This document shows positions 30,853 to 34,101 of a stretch of 34,101 bases of DNA, one piece after another (position 1 is the first letter of the stretch; the number at the start of each line of letters is the position of its first letter). The notes under the pieces are model-generated. The model did not search any database and was not told where the DNA came from. It saw only the letters and a list, made by a program, of their open reading frames with translations. This stretch comes from Rhodospirillaceae bacterium UBA4468. GTDB lineage: Bacteria; Pseudomonadota; Alphaproteobacteria; Rhodospirillales; Casp-alpha2. The position numbers and the translations under genes were made by a program. The DNA is taken from contig DGOK01000017.1 of NCBI GenBank assembly GCA_002389385.1, positions 3,365-37,465 of the forward strand, in the 5' to 3' direction.

Positions 30853-32007
30853 ATGAAACTTCTCGCAATGAGCCGAAATGACATACTGCTGTTCGTAGGT
30901 TTCGTCATCTTTACTTTGGCAGGTCCGATTATCCTTGAACCTTTTGGTGCAGGCTATCCGGACTTACTCCAGAAATTCGCAATCTTTGGGATTTTTGCCC
31001 TTGGATTTAATATCCTCTTTGGTCTAACTGGCTATTTATCCTTTGGACATGCTGCATTCCTTGGGGCGGGGTCATACACAGCTGTTTGGACTTTCAAGCT
31101 GTTCAGCATGAACCCGATCCCTGCGATTATTTTATCGACGCTTATCGGTGGTATTTTTGCGGCAGCAATCGGATTTATCTCTTTGCGTCGAACTGGAATT
31201 TACTTCTCGATCTTAACATTGGCGTTTGCACAGATGAGCTACAATCTCGCCTACTCAGTGCTCACACCGATCACAAACGGGGAAACCGGGTTGCAACTAG
31301 CGCAATCTGATCCACGTGTGTTGGATGTCGCACTTGGTCGTGATTATGGTGCTGTGTTGCCGTCATCTGACTTTTTCGGACTTGAGATGACGGGGTATCC
31401 AGGGTTTTACTTCTGCGCAATCTTTTTGATCATCTGTTTCTTTATCAAGATACGTATCTTCCGGTCACCATTTGGCCTGATGTTACGCGCTGTAAAATCA
31501 AACCAGAACCGATTGAATTATACAGGTGTGAACTCGCGCCCTTATGATCTATCTGCCTTTATTATTTCTGGCATGTATGCCGGGTTGGCAGGCGGTCTCT
31601 TGGCCGTGACTGATCCACTTGCAGGTGCCGAGCGCATGCAATGGACGGCATCTGGTGAAGTCGTATTGATGACGATCCTTGGTGGTGCCGGAACGTTGAT
31701 CGGCCCGGTTATTGGTGCAGGTGCGATTAAGTATTTTGAAAATATCTTCTCTGCGTTTAATGACACTATTTTGATGAATGCGTTCTCATTCTTGCCAGAA
31801 GTGCTGCAGAGCGCAGCTGTCTCTGTCACGTCATTGTTTGTTGGCGAGGGTTGGCATTTAACTCTAGGTGCTTTGTTTATGCTGATCGTCATCTTCTTGC
31901 CAGGTGGCTTGATGGAAGGCTTTAAGCGCATAAGTGCGATGATCAAAAAACGCATGAATGGCGGTTCCGACGGGTCAGCCAGTTCAAACCCAACAACTTC
32001 GGCTTAA
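30853..32007 (+). CDS. livM: Liv-type ABC importer permease (LivM-like)
   Basis: A 384-residue inner-membrane permease of the LivM family, partner of the preceding LivH-like protein. GFNILFGLTGYLSFGHAAFLGAGSY (about 51-75) and the coupling helix FGLMLRAVKSNQNRLNYTGVN (about 207-227) are diagnostic. A polar loop (about 140-180) between helices resembles the periplasmic insertion of its partner. The C-terminal tail is basic, then Ser/Gly-rich. It starts 3 bases after the LivH stop, with GGAG as ribosome site. Confidence 0.92.
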   Translation: MKLLAMSRNDILLFVGFVIFTLAGPIILEPFGAGYPDLLQKFAIFGIFALGFNILFGLTGYLSFGHAAFLGAGSYTAVWTFKLFSMNPIPAIILSTLIGGIFAAAIGFISLRRTGIYFSILTLAFAQMSYNLAYSVLTPITNGETGLQLAQSDPRVLDVALGRDYGAVLPSSDFFGLEMTGYPGFYFCAIFLIICFFIKIRIFRSPFGLMLRAVKSNQNRLNYTGVNSRPYDLSAFIISGMYAGLAGGLLAVTDPLAGAERMQWTASGEVVLMTILGGAGTLIGPVIGAGAIKYFENIFSAFNDTILMNAFSFLPEVLQSAAVSVTSLFVGEGWHLTLGALFMLIVIFLPGGLMEGFKRISAMIKKRMNGGSDGSASSNPTTSA

Positions 32008-32018
32008 AGGGTCATAAA

Positions 32019-32774
32019 ATGAGTATTCTTTCAGTCGCAAACGTCAACAAACGCTTTGGTGGTTTGAAGGCGTTAGACGAGGTCAATCTCAACATCGAAG
32101 CCGGTACCGTTCATGCTATAATTGGCCCGAACGGTGCTGGTAAGTCGACATTGTTGAACTGTTTTGTTGGTCGCCTGAAGCCAGATACGGGCACTGTGAC
32201 CTTCGATGGTAAGTCATTGCTTGGGATTAAACCTCACGAGATTAATCAGATGGGCGTTAGCCGCGTGTTTCAAACACCAGAAATTTTTGGTGATCTGACG
32301 CTGCGCGAAAATGTCCTTATTCCTGCCTTCGCAAAGCGTGATGGCGCATTTAAGATTAATGCATGGAATTCGGTTGGTGACGAAAAAGACCTGGAAACGA
32401 AAGCCATGGATATGCTGGCTGACCTCGGTATTGCAGAGAAAGCGTCTGATGTTGCAGGCCAATTATCACGGGGTGACAAGCGTCGTCTAGAGTTGGCGAT
32501 GTGCCTGATCCAAGATCCGAAATTGTTACTGCTCGACGAGCCAACTGCCGGAATGGCGCGCGCTGATACTAATGACACAATTGACTTGATGAAGCGGATT
32601 GCAGAGCGTGGCGTAACAATGGTGGTCATTGAGCATGATATGCATGTTGTGTTCTCACTTGCTGACAAAATCAGTGTGCTCGCACAGGGCACTGTGATTG
32701 TTGAGGACCTTCCAGAGAACATCAAAGGTAACCTCAAGGTTCAAGAAGCTTACCTTGGAGGGGCACACTTATGA
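32019..32774 (+). CDS. livG: Liv-type ABC importer ATPase (LivG-like)
   Basis: A 251-residue ATPase with Walker A GPNGAGKST (about 37-45), Walker B LLLLDEPTAGM (about 167-177) and the H-loop in VVIEHDMHVVF. The signature reads LSRGDKRRLE in place of the usual LSGGQ or LSYGQQRRLE, an Arg/Asp variant that could alter ATP hydrolysis. AAAGGG precedes the ATG, and its stop overlaps the ATG of the next gene (ATGA), consistent with equal production of a heterodimeric ATPase. Confidence 0.92.
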   Translation: MSILSVANVNKRFGGLKALDEVNLNIEAGTVHAIIGPNGAGKSTLLNCFVGRLKPDTGTVTFDGKSLLGIKPHEINQMGVSRVFQTPEIFGDLTLRENVLIPAFAKRDGAFKINAWNSVGDEKDLETKAMDMLADLGIAEKASDVAGQLSRGDKRRLELAMCLIQDPKLLLLDEPTAGMARADTNDTIDLMKRIAERGVTMVVIEHDMHVVFSLADKISVLAQGTVIVEDLPENIKGNLKVQEAYLGGAHL

Positions 32775-33529
32775 GTGACGAAACAGAAACTGCCGTACAG
32801 CCGACAAAACAAGCAAGCGGCAAACCCGCTTACTTCTCATGCTGGGATATTCACGCTTATTATGGCGAAAGTTATATTGTTCAAGGCGTAAGTTTTGATA
32901 TTCATGAAAGCGAAATTGTTGCGCTTTTAGGCCGTAACGGTGCGGGCAAGACATCAACCTTACGCGCGATTGCACGTGTCGATAATCCGGCGCTGCATCG
33001 TGGAGAAATATGGCTAGATCACAAACCTCTGCATAATATGAAGTCTTACCAGGCTGCGCAGAACGGTATTGGGTTGGTCCCGGAAGATCGGCGGATTATT
33101 CAAGGTCTGACGGTTGAAGAGAACCTGAAGCTTGCACAAATAGCACCTCCGATTGGTTGGTCGCTTGATCGCATTTATGCGTTGTTTCCAAGGCTTGCTG
33201 AGCGACGTGAGCAAGAAGGCACGACACTGTCAGGTGGCGAGCAGCAAATGCTTGCGATTAGTCGGACGTTGGCGCGTGACGTTAAATTGTTGCTTCTAGA
33301 TGAGCCTTATGAGGGCTTGGCGCCCGTTATTGTCCAAGAGATTGAAAAGACGCTGCAAGAAATTAAGTCACATGGCATGACAACGATTATTGTCGAGCAA
33401 AATGCTGTAGCGGCGTTAAACCTTGCCGACCGTGCGATTATCCTTGAAGGTGGAGAAGTCGTCTTTGATGGCTCAGCTAAGGAAGTTCTCGATAACAAAG
33501 AGATGCGTCACGAATATCTGGCGATCTAA
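32771..33529 (+). CDS. livF: Liv-type ABC importer ATPase (LivF-like)
   Basis: A 252-residue ATPase, second nucleotide-binding subunit of the importer. Walker A GRNGAGKTS (about 54-62), canonical signature LSGGEQQ (about 154-160), Walker B LLLLDEPYEGLAP (about 174-186) and the H in IIVEQNAVAAL are present (the latter Q in place of H, as is normal for LivF). It has an extra polar N-terminus of about 25 residues before the CWDIHAYYGE start of the domain. GGAGGGG is a strong ribosome site. It is the last gene of the operon; no clear terminator was seen in the following 190 bases. Confidence 0.92.
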   Translation: MSDETETAVQPTKQASGKPAYFSCWDIHAYYGESYIVQGVSFDIHESEIVALLGRNGAGKTSTLRAIARVDNPALHRGEIWLDHKPLHNMKSYQAAQNGIGLVPEDRRIIQGLTVEENLKLAQIAPPIGWSLDRIYALFPRLAERREQEGTTLSGGEQQMLAISRTLARDVKLLLLDEPYEGLAPVIVQEIEKTLQEIKSHGMTTIIVEQNAVAALNLADRAIILEGGEVVFDGSAKEVLDNKEMRHEYLAI

Positions 33530-33721
33530 TCCCAAAGTGATTTGTGGAGGATGTTTTAGCGAAAGTCGTATAAGCGCCTACCACATACAATGGGTGCCGG
33601 GTTCTGCGTACTCCTCAATGTGACTTTAAAGTGTGCAATACGCTCACCCATGGCGCGTACCGCTGTGGGGCTGTCTGCAGGCTCGTGGGTAAACATGGCG
33701 CCAAAGTCTACGAATGACTCT

Positions 33722-34075
33722 TTAGGTATCGCTTAGCTGCACGACATAAGCTGTAGAGCCAATCAGAAAAGTTTCCATGAGTGCCGTTTGGCGCTTTTGA
33801 AGACATACCGTAGAGGTGAGATTCTCAATCGGCGTGACGACAAAAAACTGAATCTGAATTTCCCGGTTCTCCAAATCAAAAGTAACGCGGGTTTGTGGGT
33901 TGGGGTCGGATGGTTGGGCAAGTTTATGTGCCGCCTGAAGCGCTGCAGAACGCAGTCGTTTGAGCCCAAAGTCCAGCATAGTAACAGGCTCAATTTTTAA
34001 ACGATCAAAAACATCTTCTGCAGCTATGGATTTTGGTGTCGCGACAAAAAAATAAACCAACAAATAAGAATACAC
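33722..34075 (-). CDS. Unrecognised exported protein, possibly cut by window edge
   Basis: A minus-strand frame starting at GTG (34075) encodes 117 residues with an N-terminal hydrophobic segment (YLLVYFFVATPKSIAAED) resembling a signal peptide with cleavage after IAA. The remainder is polar with basic residues (LKRLRSAALQAAHKL). The frame is still open upstream to the right edge, so the true start may lie outside the window; AAGGA is about 12 bases before the GTG. No family is recognised. The 190 bases between this gene and the Liv operon contain no supportable gene. Confidence 0.5.
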   Translation of the reverse strand: MYSYLLVYFFVATPKSIAAEDVFDRLKIEPVTMLDFGLKRLRSAALQAAHKLAQPSDPNPQTRVTFDLENREIQIQFFVVTPIENLTSTVCLQKRQTALMETFLIGSTAYVVQLSDT

Positions 34076-34101
34076 GTATGATTGTAGTCCTTCAGGTGAA
34101 T

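Noticed and set aside
33556..33696. 46-codon minus-strand ORF after the Liv operon
   Set aside because: Too short, with no ribosome site, no family and no coupling to a neighbour.
1..34101. CRISPR arrays, tRNA or rRNA genes, insertion sequences
   Set aside because: No regularly spaced repeats, cloverleaf-like segments, rRNA-like stretches, transposase motifs or terminal inverted repeats were found on reading both strands.

Overview
The window looks like chromosomal DNA from a free-living, probably marine alphaproteobacterium of Rhodospirillales type. This is inferred from gene content: a fused 4TM/12TM TRAP-TAXI transporter, a ScfR/DUF2083-type XRE regulator, Tat-exported binding proteins, many small-acid catabolic enzymes and a symporter-type histidine kinase. 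No rRNA, tRNA, CRISPR array, transposase or integrase was seen. Most genes have clear Shine-Dalgarno sites and several pairs overlap by ATGA or TAATG.

Layout. (1) 1-2310, minus strand, visibly GC-richer: two small coupled unknown ORFs at the edge, then a COQ7-like diiron protein coupled to a photolyase/cryptochrome-like flavoprotein whose domains are in circularly permuted order. (2) 2465-3256: an AT-rich orphan ORF ending near a bidirectional terminator. (3) 3479-8772, minus: TRAP-TAXI permease and binding protein, and an IlvD/Edd dehydratase. (4) 8966-11754: a small membrane protein, two LysR regulators and a GNAT. (5) 11859-15609, plus: a two-subunit TPP 2-oxoacid decarboxylase (ComD/ComE type), an FMN 2-hydroxyacid oxidase and a GlcD-type FAD dehydrogenase interrupted by a one-base frameshift; then an ABC exporter (15736-17559). 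(6) 17563-23368: a divergent block around a GntR/FCD regulator, with a PEP-mutase/isocitrate-lyase-like lyase, a CitE/HpcH-like lyase and a TauD dioxygenase on the minus strand, and a PhyH dioxygenase and SAF-domain oxidoreductase on the plus strand. (7) 23375-28184, minus: Na+/solute symporter-histidine kinase, small two-helix membrane protein, single-domain response regulator and an XRE regulator. (8) 28408-33529, plus: a complete five-gene Liv-type ABC importer. The right edge carries one unrecognised exported protein.

How it may work. The middle of the window reads as an accessory catabolic region for small hydroxy-, oxo- or sulfo/phospho-carboxylates. A TRAP importer and dehydratase lie beside an operon that could oxidise a 2-hydroxyacid to a 2-oxoacid by two flavin enzymes and decarboxylate it to an aldehyde. 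A separate GntR unit pairs two Fe(II)/2-oxoglutarate dioxygenases with two C-C lyases and an NAD(P) oxidoreductase. Substrates cannot be fixed from sequence alone. The best candidates for less-described biology are the permuted photolyase/COQ7 pair, the GntR unit and the symporter-kinase/small-membrane-protein/receiver operon.
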